A DNA stretch of 64,000 nucleotides. Origin: Sphingomonas sp. GTDB lineage: Bacteria > Pseudomonadota > Alphaproteobacteria > Sphingomonadales > Sphingomonadaceae. The translations under genes were made by a program, and so were the position numbers. The notes under the pieces were generated by a model. That model was given only the letters and a program-made list of their open reading frames with translations. It was not told the DNA's origin and searched no databases. Location: positions 53,136-117,135 of the forward strand of contig JAFKLY010000009.1 of assembly GCA_017304655.1 (NCBI GenBank), written 5' to 3'. This document shows, one piece after another, positions 51,772-60,156 of this stretch; within the stretch, counting starts at the first letter, position 1; each line of letters begins with the position of its first letter.

Positions 51772-52842
51772 TCAGCGCTGGATCGCCGCGCGCTCGACCA
51801 GAGGCCGCCACCAGCCCTCATTGGCAAGATACCAGGCAAGCGTCTGGGCAAAGCCTTCGGAAAAGGTACGGCGTGGCGCATAACCAAGTTCACCGCGCGC
51901 CTTGGTCTCGTCGATCGCATAACGACGGTCGTGGCCGGCCCGGTCGGTCACGAAGGTCTTCAGGCTTTCTGACGGCGTACCCTTGGCGGCCGGTGCATCC
52001 GGGAAACGCGCGGCAAGCCCAGGATCCTGTGCGAAGGTGCGATCCACCGTCGCGCAAATCTCCTCGATGACGGTCAGGTTGGGAAGCTCCTGCCCTCCGC
52101 CGATATTGTAGGTTTCCCCCGGCCGGCCAAGCTCGATCACCTTCTCGATGCCATGGCAGTGATCCTCGACATGCAGCCAGTCGCGCACGTTCATGCCATC
52201 ACCATAGATGGGCAGGTTGCGGCCATGGAGGCAATTGAGGAGGAACAGCGGAATCAACTTCTCGGGAAACTGGTAGGGACCATAATTGTTCGAGCAATTG
52301 CTCGTGGTCACATCGAGCCCGTAGGTATGGTGATAGGCCCGCACGAGATGATCCGAGCCCGCCTTGCTGGCGGAATAGGGCGAATTGGGCGCATAGGCCG
52401 TGGTTTCGCTGAAGGCGGGATCATTCGGCCCCAGCGAGCCATAAACCTCGTCCGTCGAGACGTGGTGGAAACGGTGCGGCTGACCAGTGCCCGTGTCGAG
52501 CCAGAGCTTGCGCGCCGCCTTGAGCAGGCTGTGCGTACCGACGACATTGGTGGTAACGAACGCGTCAGGCCCCGTGATCGAGCGGTCGACATGGCTCTCC
52601 GCCGCGAAATGCACGATCGTGTCGATGCCGCGTTCGGCCATCAGCGTCTCGACCAGCGCCGTATCGCAAATATCGCCGACGATCAGCTCCACGCCGTCCA
52701 GCCCGTCGAGATTGGCGGGGTTACCGGCATAAGTGAGCGCATCCAGCACCGACACCGTGTCGGTCGGACGATGCTTCGCCCAATAATGAACGAAATTGGC
52801 ACCGATGAAGCCGGCACCGCCGGTGACGAGCAGTTTAGCCAT
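51772..52842 (-). CDS. rmlB: dTDP-glucose 4,6-dehydratase
   Basis: 356 aa. Second step of dTDP-L-rhamnose synthesis: dTDP-glucose to the 4-keto-6-deoxy sugar. NAD-binding motif TGGAGFIGANFVHY near residue 7, the catalytic STDEVYG and the YSASKAGSD (Tyr-x-x-x-Lys) are present, followed by TNCSNNYGPYQFPEKLIP. The start ATG overlaps the rmlD stop by 8 bp. It is last in the operon, just before the terminator. Confidence 0.96.
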   Translation of the reverse strand: MAKLLVTGGAGFIGANFVHYWAKHRPTDTVSVLDALTYAGNPANLDGLDGVELIVGDICDTALVETLMAERGIDTIVHFAAESHVDRSITGPDAFVTTNVVGTHSLLKAARKLWLDTGTGQPHRFHHVSTDEVYGSLGPNDPAFSETTAYAPNSPYSASKAGSDHLVRAYHHTYGLDVTTSNCSNNYGPYQFPEKLIPLFLLNCLHGRNLPIYGDGMNVRDWLHVEDHCHGIEKVIELGRPGETYNIGGGQELPNLTVIEEICATVDRTFAQDPGLAARFPDAPAAKGTPSESLKTFVTDRAGHDRRYAIDETKARGELGYAPRRTFSEGFAQTLAWYLANEGWWRPLVERAAIQR

Positions 52843-53707
52843 TGGCCTTGATCACTCCGAGCATGTCGCGAAGGTGGACGCGCCAGTGCGGCGCGGGTGC
52901 CCCGATGAGCGCGATTGCGGAGCGCTTGTCGAGAACGGAATAGGAGGGCCGGCAGGCCGGCGTCGGATAATCGCTGGTTGCGATCGGGATGACTGGCACG
53001 GCGCGCGTCAACAGCCCGATGGCCAGCGCATCTTCCTGGATGGCGACGGCGAAATCATACCAGCTTGCCGCTCCGCTGTCCGTCCAGTGGTGGACGCCGC
53101 GCGCACCAGCAGCGTCGAGCGCCCACAAAGCCCCCGCGAGGCCGCCGGCAAAGGTGGGCGTGCCGATCTGGTCGGCGACCACGCGCACTTCATCCCGCTC
53201 GGCCATCAGCCGCAACATGGTTCGTACGAAATTATGGCCCGTTACGCCATAGACCCAGGCTGTCCGCACGATCAGCGCGTCCGGATCCTCCGCGAGCACC
53301 GCTTCCTCGCCTGCCCGCTTGCTCGCGCCATAGACGCCGAGCGGTTCGGTCGGCTGGACGGGAAGATAGGGAACACCGCTTGCGCCATTGAAGACGAAAT
53401 CGGTCGACACATGGATGAAGCGCGCCTCGATTGCGCGGGCCGCTGCGGCCAGATGGCCGGGACCTTCGGCGTTGATGCGATAGGCCTCGGCCGTTTCACT
53501 CTCCGCTTTGTCGACGGCGGTATAAGCGGCCGCGTTGATGATAAGTGTGGGCTTATGATCGGCCACCAGCGTCCGGACGGCCGCAGCATCGCCGATATCG
53601 AGATCACCATGGCCAAGCGGCACCAGCGTCGCACCAGGCGGCGCGCTGGCCTGCAAGGCGCGGCCGAGCTGGCCGCCCGCCCCTGTGATGAGTACGGGGC
53701 CGATCAC
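52835..53707 (-). CDS. rmlD: dTDP-4-dehydrorhamnose reductase
   Basis: 290 aa starting at GTG 53707, which overlaps the rmlC stop (GTGA); the open frame upstream is not used. Rossmann motif VLITGAGGQLGRALQ at the start, then INAAAYTAVDKAE, STDFVFNG and YGASKRAGEEAV (Tyr-x-x-x-Lys). RmlD reduces the 4-keto sugar with NADPH to dTDP-L-rhamnose. Typical length. Confidence 0.95.
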   Translation of the reverse strand: MIGPVLITGAGGQLGRALQASAPPGATLVPLGHGDLDIGDAAAVRTLVADHKPTLIINAAAYTAVDKAESETAEAYRINAEGPGHLAAAARAIEARFIHVSTDFVFNGASGVPYLPVQPTEPLGVYGASKRAGEEAVLAEDPDALIVRTAWVYGVTGHNFVRTMLRLMAERDEVRVVADQIGTPTFAGGLAGALWALDAAGARGVHHWTDSGAASWYDFAVAIQEDALAIGLLTRAVPVIPIATSDYPTPACRPSYSVLDKRSAIALIGAPAPHWRVHLRDMLGVIKANG

Positions 53708-54249
53708 GGGAATGTCACGGCCTGCGCAAGCGGAATGCCGGCCTGATCCTTGCCGGAAAGCTGCGGCTCCATGCCATCCAACGGCCACTCGACACCGATC
53801 GCGGGATCGTTCCAGAGCAGGCTGTGCTCGTTGGAGGGATCGTAGAAGCCCCGGCACTTGTAGAGAAAATCGGTACCGTCCTCCAGGCAGAGGAAACCGT
53901 GCGCCATCCCTTCAGGCACCCAGAGCATGCGCTTGTTTGCCGCAGAGAGCTCAACACCGACCCATTGGCCGAAGGCGGGAGACGAGCGACGCATGTCCAC
54001 AACGACATCGAACACAGCGCCCGCAGTCACGCGCACCAGCTTCCCCTGCGGCCCCGGCTGCTGATAGTGCAGACCGCGCAACACACCGCGCGACGAGCGG
54101 CTGTGATTGTCCTGCACGAAATCGATGTCCAGCCCGGCTTGATGGAACGTCCGCGCATTCCAGCTTTCCATGAAGAAGCCGCGATCATCGCCGAAGACTT
54201 TCGGCTCGACGATCAGTACACCGGGAATCGCCGTCTCGATCAGCTTCAT
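53704..54249 (-). CDS. rmlC: dTDP-4-dehydrorhamnose 3,5-epimerase
   Basis: 181 aa. Cupin epimerase acting after RmlB. Motifs: [20 protein letters not shown] (with catalytic His in GLHYQ), [13 protein letters not shown], and the [25 protein letters not shown] segment. The start overlaps the rmlA stop by ATGA and its stop overlaps the rmlD start, so the four genes are translationally linked. Confidence 0.96.
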   Translation of the reverse strand: MKLIETAIPGVLIVEPKVFGDDRGFFMESWNARTFHQAGLDIDFVQDNHSRSSRGVLRGLHYQQPGPQGKLVRVTAGAVFDVVVDMRRSSPAFGQWVGVELSAANKRMLWVPEGMAHGFLCLEDGTDFLYKCRGFYDPSNEHSLLWNDPAIGVEWPLDGMEPQLSGKDQAGIPLAQAVTFP

Positions 54250-55124
54250 GCGACGCCGCGCTCCAGCAGCTTGAGCAGATACTCGCCGTAGCCTGATTTG
54301 CGCAGCGGCTCAGCAATGCGCTGCAATTGCGCATCGTCGATGAAGCCCATGCGCCATACCAGTTCTTCCGGGCAACAGACCTTGAGGCCCTGCCGATCCT
54401 CGGTGATGCGCACATAATTGGCGGCATCGATGAGCGAGGCGTGCGTGCCGGTATCGAGCCAGGCATAGCCGCGCCCCATCAGCTCGACGTTGAGCTCGCC
54501 TGCTTCCAGATAGAGCCGGTTGAGATCGGTAATCTCCAGCTCGCCACGCGGTGAGGGCGAGAGATTGGCAGCGCGCTCGACGGCCTGGCCGTCATAGAAA
54601 TAGAGGCCTGTCACCGCATAATTCGACTTGGGAACGGCCGGCTTCTCCTCGATCGTCTCCGCCTTCCCGTTCTTGTCGAACGAGACGACGCCATAGGCCT
54701 TGGGATCATTGACATAATAGCCGAACACCGTCGCGCCGCTTTCGCGCGCAGAGGCCGCTTGCAGCAACTCCGTCAGACCATGACCGTAGAAGATATTGTC
54801 GCCCAGAATCAGCGTCGAAGGATCGGTGCCGACGAAATCCGCGCCAATATGATAGGCCTGCGCGAGGCCGGCCGGGTGCGGCTGCGCCGCATAATGCAAT
54901 TCAAGGCCAAGATCGCTGCCGTCCCCCAGCAGCGCCTGAAACGCGGCTTGATCCTGCGGCGTCGTGATAATCATGATCTCGCGGATGCCGGACAGAATCA
55001 GCACCGACAGCGGATAGTAGATCATCGGCTTGTCGTAGACCGGCATCAGCTGCTTGGAGACAGCCTTGGTCAGCGGGTAAAGGCGCGTGCCCGAGCCCCC
55101 GGCCAGAATGATCCCTTTTCGCAC
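54246..55124 (-). CDS. rmlA: Glucose-1-phosphate thymidylyltransferase
   Basis: 292 aa. First step of the rhamnose route: dTTP + glucose-1-P to dTDP-glucose. Nucleotide motif [16 protein letters not shown] at the start and [29 protein letters not shown] and [20 protein letters not shown] follow. First gene of the rmlACDB operon. The start begins with MRKG directly after an ordinary leader; the 237 bp upstream is a divergent control region. Confidence 0.97.
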   Translation of the reverse strand: MRKGIILAGGSGTRLYPLTKAVSKQLMPVYDKPMIYYPLSVLILSGIREIMIITTPQDQAAFQALLGDGSDLGLELHYAAQPHPAGLAQAYHIGADFVGTDPSTLILGDNIFYGHGLTELLQAASARESGATVFGYYVNDPKAYGVVSFDKNGKAETIEEKPAVPKSNYAVTGLYFYDGQAVERAANLSPSPRGELEITDLNRLYLEAGELNVELMGRGYAWLDTGTHASLIDAANYVRITEDRQGLKVCCPEELVWRMGFIDDAQLQRIAEPLRKSGYGEYLLKLLERGVA

Positions 55125-55361
55125 TGTTCACTCCCACAATGGGCTATCCGGATGCAGGGGCAAAGCCCTAGCCGGTCGCCTCCGTAATGCAAAGCGCGGA
55201 CCCGACGAGATGAGTCATCACGGCGCTTTCGGCAGCCTTATGAAAGCGCGGTTCCAAAAACATCGTGAATCGCTTTGCCTTTTCTTTCGCGAAAAATTAG
55301 CGCTTTCACAAATATCAGACCGACGCGTAGTTAATTTGCCTACTGTCCGTGGAGACGATTG

Positions 55362-55619
55362 ATGGAAACAGCCTATGACTGGCTCTCGCTAGCGCTCTTC
55401 GCGGGAATCATCGTGCTGTTCCTTCAGCGCTCCTCGATGGAGAACCCGCCGGACCGAATGATCGATTATTTGCCGCCAGCGCTTGGCTGTGCCATCGCCA
55501 ATCAGGCAGGCAATTATGCGATCGAGCATGACAGCATTCTGATGCACGTCGTCGGTGTCGCATTGCTGATCGGCGTCGTCGTTTACGTCTGGCTGGTGTT
55601 GAAGCCGAATTTGAAATAG
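55362..55619 (+). CDS. XrtV sorting-system accessory protein-like small membrane protein
   Basis: 85 aa from ATG 55362 with TGGAGA about 8 bases before. Two membrane helices (about residues 5-20, YDWLSLALFAGIIVLFLQR, and about 60-80, LMHVVGVALLIGVVVYVWLVL) with a conserved middle (DYLPPALGCAIANQAGNYAI) and C-terminal VLKP. This agrees with what I remember of the accessory protein that accompanies exosortase V in sphingomonads (METAYDWL start and LPPAxGCAxAN). No exosortase gene is nearby. It heads the block with ugd, which makes a link between polysaccharide precursors and PEP-CTERM sorting likely. Family recognised from memory, not searched. Confidence 0.65.
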   Translation: METAYDWLSLALFAGIIVLFLQRSSMENPPDRMIDYLPPALGCAIANQAGNYAIEHDSILMHVVGVALLIGVVVYVWLVLKPNLK

Positions 55620-55721
55620 GGCGTCGGCGCAAGGCTATGGCCGGACCTCGGATGACTGCGCGCAGCATCCGGTACGAAGACCGCCAAGCCGATTGACCAA
55701 GGCGAAGAGGGACGTCCTCCA

Positions 55722-57023
55722 GTGAAAATCACGATGATCGGTGCAGGCTATGTCGGCCTGGTTTCTGGTGCCTGCTTCGCGGACTTCGGCCACGACGTGA
55801 TCTGCTTCGACAAGGATGCGGCCAAGATCGACGCGCTGCTGGCGGGCGGCATCCCGATTTTCGAGCCGGGACTGGACAGTCTTGTCGCCAAGAACGCAGC
55901 AGCCGGCCGCCTCTCCTTCACCACCGATGCAGCGCAGGCCCTCGCGGACCCGGACGCCGTGTTCATCGCCGTGGGCACGCCGTCGCGCCGGGGGGATGGC
56001 CATGCGGACCTCTCTTATGTCTATGCCGCTGCCGCCGAGATCGCGACTCACATCAAGCGCTTCACGGTCATCGTGGACAAGTCCACCGTCCCGGTCGGCA
56101 CGGGCGATGAGGTCGAGCGGATCATCCGCGAGACCAATCCGCAGGCGGACTTCGCCGTGGTCTCCAATCCGGAATTCCTGCGCGAAGGCGCCGCCATCGA
56201 CGATTTCAAGCGGCCCGACCGAATCGTCATCGGCGGCGACGACCCGCGCGCGCTCGAGGTGATGCGGCAGATCTACCGGCCCCTGGTACTTGGGCGCTCG
56301 CCGGTCATCGAGATGAGCCGTCGCGGTGCCGAGCTGACCAAATATGCCGGCAATGCGTTCCTCGCGACGAAGATCACCTTCATCAACGAGATTGCCGACC
56401 TGTGCGAAAAGGTGGGCGCGGACGTGCAGGAGGTTGCGCGCGGCATCGGCCTCGACAACCGCATTGGCGGCAAGTTCCTTCATGCCGGCCCGGGCTATGG
56501 CGGCTCCTGCTTCCCCAAGGATACGCTGGCTCTGCTGAAAACCGCTCAGGATTTCGAGGCGCCGCAGCGCATCGTCGAGGCGGTGGTAGCGGTGAACGAC
56601 CAGCGCAAGCGCGCAATGGGGCGCAAGGTGATCGCGGCCTGCGGCGGCGATGTGCGCGGCAAGACCATCGCCGTGCTGGGCCTGACCTTCAAGCCGAACA
56701 CCGACGATATGCGCGAATCGCCCGCTATCGCCATCGTGCAGACGCTGCAGGATGCTGGCGCTACCATCCGCGCCTTTGATCCCGAAGGCATGGAACAGGC
56801 CCGAAAGGATCTGCCGGACATCACGTATTGCACCGGTGCCTATGAGGCGATGAATGGCGCCGACGCGCTGGTGATCGTCACCGAATGGGATGCCTTCCGC
56901 GCGCTCGACCTGCCGCGGGTCAAGAGCCTGCTCAGGGCGCCCATCCTTGTCGACCTGCGTAACATCTATCCGCGCGACATGGTCGAGGCCGAGGGCTTCA
57001 CCTACACCGCCGTCGGCAGATGA
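55722..57023 (+). CDS. ugd: UDP-glucose 6-dehydrogenase
   Basis: 433 aa starting at GTG 55722. Makes UDP-glucuronate for acidic polymer. NAD-binding motif MIGAGYVGLVSGAC, then VDKSTVPVGTG, NPEFLREGAAIDDFKRPDRIVIG, KYAGNAFLATKITFINE, and the catalytic cysteine in GPGYGGSCFPKDTLAL near residue 263. Its stop overlaps the start of the next gene by ATGA. Confidence 0.96.
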   Translation: MKITMIGAGYVGLVSGACFADFGHDVICFDKDAAKIDALLAGGIPIFEPGLDSLVAKNAAAGRLSFTTDAAQALADPDAVFIAVGTPSRRGDGHADLSYVYAAAAEIATHIKRFTVIVDKSTVPVGTGDEVERIIRETNPQADFAVVSNPEFLREGAAIDDFKRPDRIVIGGDDPRALEVMRQIYRPLVLGRSPVIEMSRRGAELTKYAGNAFLATKITFINEIADLCEKVGADVQEVARGIGLDNRIGGKFLHAGPGYGGSCFPKDTLALLKTAQDFEAPQRIVEAVVAVNDQRKRAMGRKVIAACGGDVRGKTIAVLGLTFKPNTDDMRESPAIAIVQTLQDAGATIRAFDPEGMEQARKDLPDITYCTGAYEAMNGADALVIVTEWDAFRALDLPRVKSLLRAPILVDLRNIYPRDMVEAEGFTYTAVGR

Positions 57024-58021
57024 ATCCGGCGCCGGAAGACAGCGGCCCAATTCTCGTTACCGGCGCGGCCGGCTTTATCGGTCATGCGACCGCGCACCGG
57101 CTGCTGGCGCGCGGCGAGCGCATCATCGGCATCGACAATCTGAACGACTATTACGACCCCGCCCTCAAGCAGGCACGGCTCGCCACGTTCGGCGGCAAGG
57201 CCGGCTTCTCCTTCGTTCGCGGCGATATTGCCGAGCCGGATGCCGTCGCCGCGCTGGTGCGCACCCATGGCATCCGCCGTGTCGTCCATCTCGCCGCGCA
57301 GGCCGGCGTGCGCTACAGCATCGACAATCCCTTTGCTTATGAACGCTCCAATCTCGCCGGTCATCTGGCCGTGCTGGAGGCGTGCCGCCATGCCCAGGGC
57401 TTCATGCATCTGGTCTATGCCTCATCGAGCAGCGTCTATGGCGACCGGCCACTGGCCGGCGCCGGGTTCCGCGAGGATGATCCTGTCGATGCGCCCGTTT
57501 CGCTCTACGCGGCCACCAAGCGAAGCTGCGAACTGATCAGCACCAGCTATGCCCGCCTCTATGGCTTTCCGCAGACGGGCCTGCGCTTCTTCACGGTCTA
57601 TGGTCCGTGGGGCCGGCCGGACATGGCCTATTTCGGCTTTACCCGGAAAATCCTGAGCGACGAGCCGATCGAAGTCTATGGCGAGGGGCGTATGGCGCGG
57701 GATTTCACCTACATTGACGATATCGTCGATGGCATCGTCGGCGCGCTCGACAATCCGCCGGCGCAGGGGGAAAACCGCATTCTCAACATCGGTGACAGTC
57801 ATCCCGTCGGTCTGATGGACATGATCGAGACGCTCGAATCGGCGCTCAATCGCACGGCGGAAAAGATCATGCGCCCCATGCAGCCCGGCGACGTGACGGC
57901 CACCTATGCGGACGTGACCAAGCTGCACGCGCTCACTGGCTACCAGCCCCGCGTGATGCTCACCGAAGGATTGCGGCATTTCGTCGATTGGTATCGGGAT
58001 TTTTACCCTGTTGTCCGATAG
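57020..58021 (+). CDS. NAD-dependent epimerase, probable UDP-glucuronate 4-epimerase
   Basis: 333 aa. Extended SDR: VTGAAGFIGHATAHRLL near residue 14, IDNLNDYYDPALKQ, VHLAAQAGVRYSIDNPFAYE, the catalytic YAATKRSCELI and GRPDMAYFGFTRKIL, which resembles CapI/LpsL epimerases that turn UDP-GlcA into UDP-GalA. UDP-glucose 4-epimerase is less likely. The ugd overlap supports UDP-GlcA as substrate. Confidence 0.88.
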   Translation: MNPAPEDSGPILVTGAAGFIGHATAHRLLARGERIIGIDNLNDYYDPALKQARLATFGGKAGFSFVRGDIAEPDAVAALVRTHGIRRVVHLAAQAGVRYSIDNPFAYERSNLAGHLAVLEACRHAQGFMHLVYASSSSVYGDRPLAGAGFREDDPVDAPVSLYAATKRSCELISTSYARLYGFPQTGLRFFTVYGPWGRPDMAYFGFTRKILSDEPIEVYGEGRMARDFTYIDDIVDGIVGALDNPPAQGENRILNIGDSHPVGLMDMIETLESALNRTAEKIMRPMQPGDVTATYADVTKLHALTGYQPRVMLTEGLRHFVDWYRDFYPVVR

Positions 58022-58061
58022 CGAGCATTCCTAACGATGGAACAGACGCCGGGAGCCTGAA

Positions 58062-58925
58062 TTGACCATCCGCAAAGCCGTTTTCCCCGTCGCCGGTCTC
58101 GGCACACGTTTCCTGCCCGCAACCAAGGCCGTGCCAAAGGAACTGTTGCCGGTCGTCGATCGACCGCTCGTGCAATATGCGGTCGACGAGGCACTGGAAG
58201 CAGGCATCGAAACGATGATCTTCGTGACCGGTCGCAACAAGGGCGCGATCGAGGATCATTTCGACGTCGCTTATGAGCTTGAACGCATCCAGGCCGACCG
58301 TGGCAAGCCCCTCGATGCCCTGAAGGGCACGCGCCTCACGCCCGGCAATGCCATCTTCGTCCGCCAGCAGGAGCCGCGTGGTTTAGGCCATGCCGTCTGG
58401 TGCGCGCGCGACATCATCGGCGATGAGCCGTTCGCCATCATCCTGCCTGACGAACTGCTGATCGGGCGCGAGAAGGGCTGTCTCGCCCAGATGGTCGCCC
58501 AATATGAAAAAGTCGGCGGCAATCTCGTCTGTGCGCTGGAAGTGCCGATGGAAGAGACGCCGAGCTACGGTATCATCGATCCCGGCGCACGCGATGGTGT
58601 GCTGACCGAAGTGAAGGGTCTGGTCGAAAAGCCCAAGCTCGGCACGGCTCCGTCCAACCTGATGCTGCCCGGCCGCTATATCCTGCAGCCCGAGGTCATG
58701 GGCCTGCTGGCCACCCAGGAAGCCGGGGCGGGCGGCGAAGTGCAACTCACCGACTCGATGGCCAAGCTGATCGGCAAGCAGCCCTTCCATGGCGTGACAT
58801 TCGATGGTGAGCGGTTCGACTGCGGCTCCAAGCTCGGTTTCGCGCAGGCTAATTTCGCGCTCGCCTGTCGCGATGCCGCGATGGGCGCGGAATTGCGCGG
58901 CTGGGCAAAAGCCCTGCTCGGCTAA
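58062..58925 (+). CDS. galU: UTP-glucose-1-phosphate uridylyltransferase
   Basis: 287 aa starting at TTG 58062 (GGGAG 8-9 bases upstream). Makes UDP-glucose for ugd and the initiating transferase. AVFPVAGLGTRFLPATKAVPKELLPVVDRPLVQYAVDEA and the FVTGRNKGAIEDHFD segment are typical, with ENEGRTxSYGIID-like (ETPSYGIIDPG) and the C-terminal FDCGSKLGFAQA. It is the last gene of the ugd block, 40 bp behind the epimerase. Confidence 0.96.
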   Translation: MTIRKAVFPVAGLGTRFLPATKAVPKELLPVVDRPLVQYAVDEALEAGIETMIFVTGRNKGAIEDHFDVAYELERIQADRGKPLDALKGTRLTPGNAIFVRQQEPRGLGHAVWCARDIIGDEPFAIILPDELLIGREKGCLAQMVAQYEKVGGNLVCALEVPMEETPSYGIIDPGARDGVLTEVKGLVEKPKLGTAPSNLMLPGRYILQPEVMGLLATQEAGAGGEVQLTDSMAKLIGKQPFHGVTFDGERFDCGSKLGFAQANFALACRDAAMGAELRGWAKALLG

Positions 58926-58929
58926 TCAT

Positions 58930-58949
58930 CGCGACAACAGACTGTCGCG
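58930..58949. other. Stem-loop between galU and the small secreted protein gene
   Basis: CGCGACA (58930-58936) pairs with TGTCGCG (58943-58949). There is no T-run, so intrinsic termination is doubtful; it may still mark the end of the galU message. Confidence 0.35.
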
Positions 58950-58973
58950 GATCGCTGAGACGCGACCGCGCCT

Positions 58974-59219
58974 TCAGTCGGTCTTCAGCCTGTCGATGAT
59001 CGCGGAGTGTGCGGCATAGCGCCTGCGTAACCTGGCTTCGTCGCGCTCCAGCGTGTCACAGCGCAGCTCGCGGACCGCCCGTTCGATCTCCCGGCGCCTG
59101 TCCGCGTCATAGGGCTCTTCGCCCAGCCAATGGTCGCAATCCTCCCGACGTTCGAGGACGTGCCGCACATCGGCTGGCAGAGTGGGCCGTGCAAACGCCG
59201 TGCCGCAGATGGACTCCAT
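58974..59219 (-). CDS. Small protein with paired cysteines, probably exported
   Basis: 81 aa from ATG 59219. The chain has a short N-terminus (MESICGTAFARPTL) and then a helical body with conserved-looking DCDHWLGEEPYDADRRREIERA and LRCDTLERDEARLRRRYAAH. The pattern (C-x-H-x-x-GEEPYD) recurs in uncharacterised sphingomonad periplasmic proteins. A longer frame to 59279 would run through a terminator, so the inner ATG is used. Expression would need a promoter overlapping that terminator or read-through from petC. Confidence 0.55.
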   Translation of the reverse strand: MESICGTAFARPTLPADVRHVLERREDCDHWLGEEPYDADRRREIERAVRELRCDTLERDEARLRRRYAAHSAIIDRLKTD

Positions 59220-59232
59220 GCCGACCAAAAGA

Positions 59233-59261
59233 AAAGGGCGGACCCAGCGGATCCGCCCTTT
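59233..59261 (-). terminator. Terminator downstream of petC
   Basis: 10-bp perfect stem AAAGGGCGGA (59233-59242) with TCCGCCCTTT (59252-59261). On the minus strand it is followed by a T-rich tract (CTTTTCTTTTGG), as an intrinsic terminator of the petABC operon needs. Confidence 0.85.
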
Positions 59262-59304
59262 CCTGAACCTGTGCCGCATCAGAGGATGTCGGCCGGATCC
59301 TGGC

Positions 59305-60144
59305 TCAGTGCTTCTTGTCTGCCCAGATGTTCTGGTAGGACAGGTAAGCCAGCACCGTCGCGAACAGCAGGAAGATCAGCACGGCAACGCCAGTGCTCTT
59401 GCGCGCTTCCATCTTGGGCTCGGCAGCCCACATCAGGAAGGCGGAGACATCCTGCGCCATCTGATCGACCGTCGGCTTGGGCTGGCCCTCGCCATAGGTC
59501 ACCTGACCCTCGGCCGTCAGCGGCGGCGCCATGGCAAGGTTCAGGTTGGCGAAATAGGGGTTGTAGTGCAGCCCTTCCGGCGTCTTGGCGTCCGGGAACT
59601 TCTTGAGAAGCTCGGCCGGCTGCGCCTGGAACCCGGTCAGCAGCGAGTGAACATAGTTCGGGCCGTCATGACGGGACTTCGCGATGAGCGAGAGATCCGG
59701 CGGAACGGCGTTGTTGTTCGCCGCACGCGCCGCCACGTCATTGGGATAGACGAGCGGGAAGCGATCAGCCGGCGTGCCAGGACGCGTGGTCGCCTCGCCG
59801 GTTTTGGGATCGACGTCCGGCACCTGACGGGCCTTGGCGATCGCCTTGATCTCCGCCTCGTTGTAGCCGAGGTCGGCAAGGCTGCGGAACGCCACCTGAT
59901 GGAGCGAATGGCAGGCCGAGCACACTTCCGTATAAACCTGGAAGCCGCGCTGCAGCTGCGTCTTGTCATAATGGCCGAACGGACCGTTGAAGCTCCACGC
60001 CACCTGCCGGGGATGCTCGTGGAACTCGCTTTCCGCCGTGGGGGCGGGAGGCGCGCTGACGAAGGCGACACCGCCCCAGAGGAAGCTCAGGAGCAGCATG
60101 CCAGCGAAGAAGAGGCCGACGAGGCCGCCGAGGATACGAACCAT
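59305..60144 (-). CDS. petC: Cytochrome c1 (bc1 complex)
   Basis: 279 aa. Membrane-bound c-type haem subunit of the ubiquinol-cytochrome c reductase. Haem motif VCSACHSLHQVAFRS near residue 75 and the Met-ligand region PPDLSLIAKSRHDG; an N-terminal signal/anchor (LGGLVGLFFAGMLLLSF) and the C-terminal anchor (GVAVLIFLLFATVLAYLSYQNIW) are clear. Last gene of petABC, 12 bp behind petB. Confidence 0.96.
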   Translation of the reverse strand: MVRILGGLVGLFFAGMLLLSFLWGGVAFVSAPPAPTAESEFHEHPRQVAWSFNGPFGHYDKTQLQRGFQVYTEVCSACHSLHQVAFRSLADLGYNEAEIKAIAKARQVPDVDPKTGEATTRPGTPADRFPLVYPNDVAARAANNNAVPPDLSLIAKSRHDGPNYVHSLLTGFQAQPAELLKKFPDAKTPEGLHYNPYFANLNLAMAPPLTAEGQVTYGEGQPKPTVDQMAQDVSAFLMWAAEPKMEARKSTGVAVLIFLLFATVLAYLSYQNIWADKKH

Positions 60145-60156
60145 TGCTAAGCCCCC

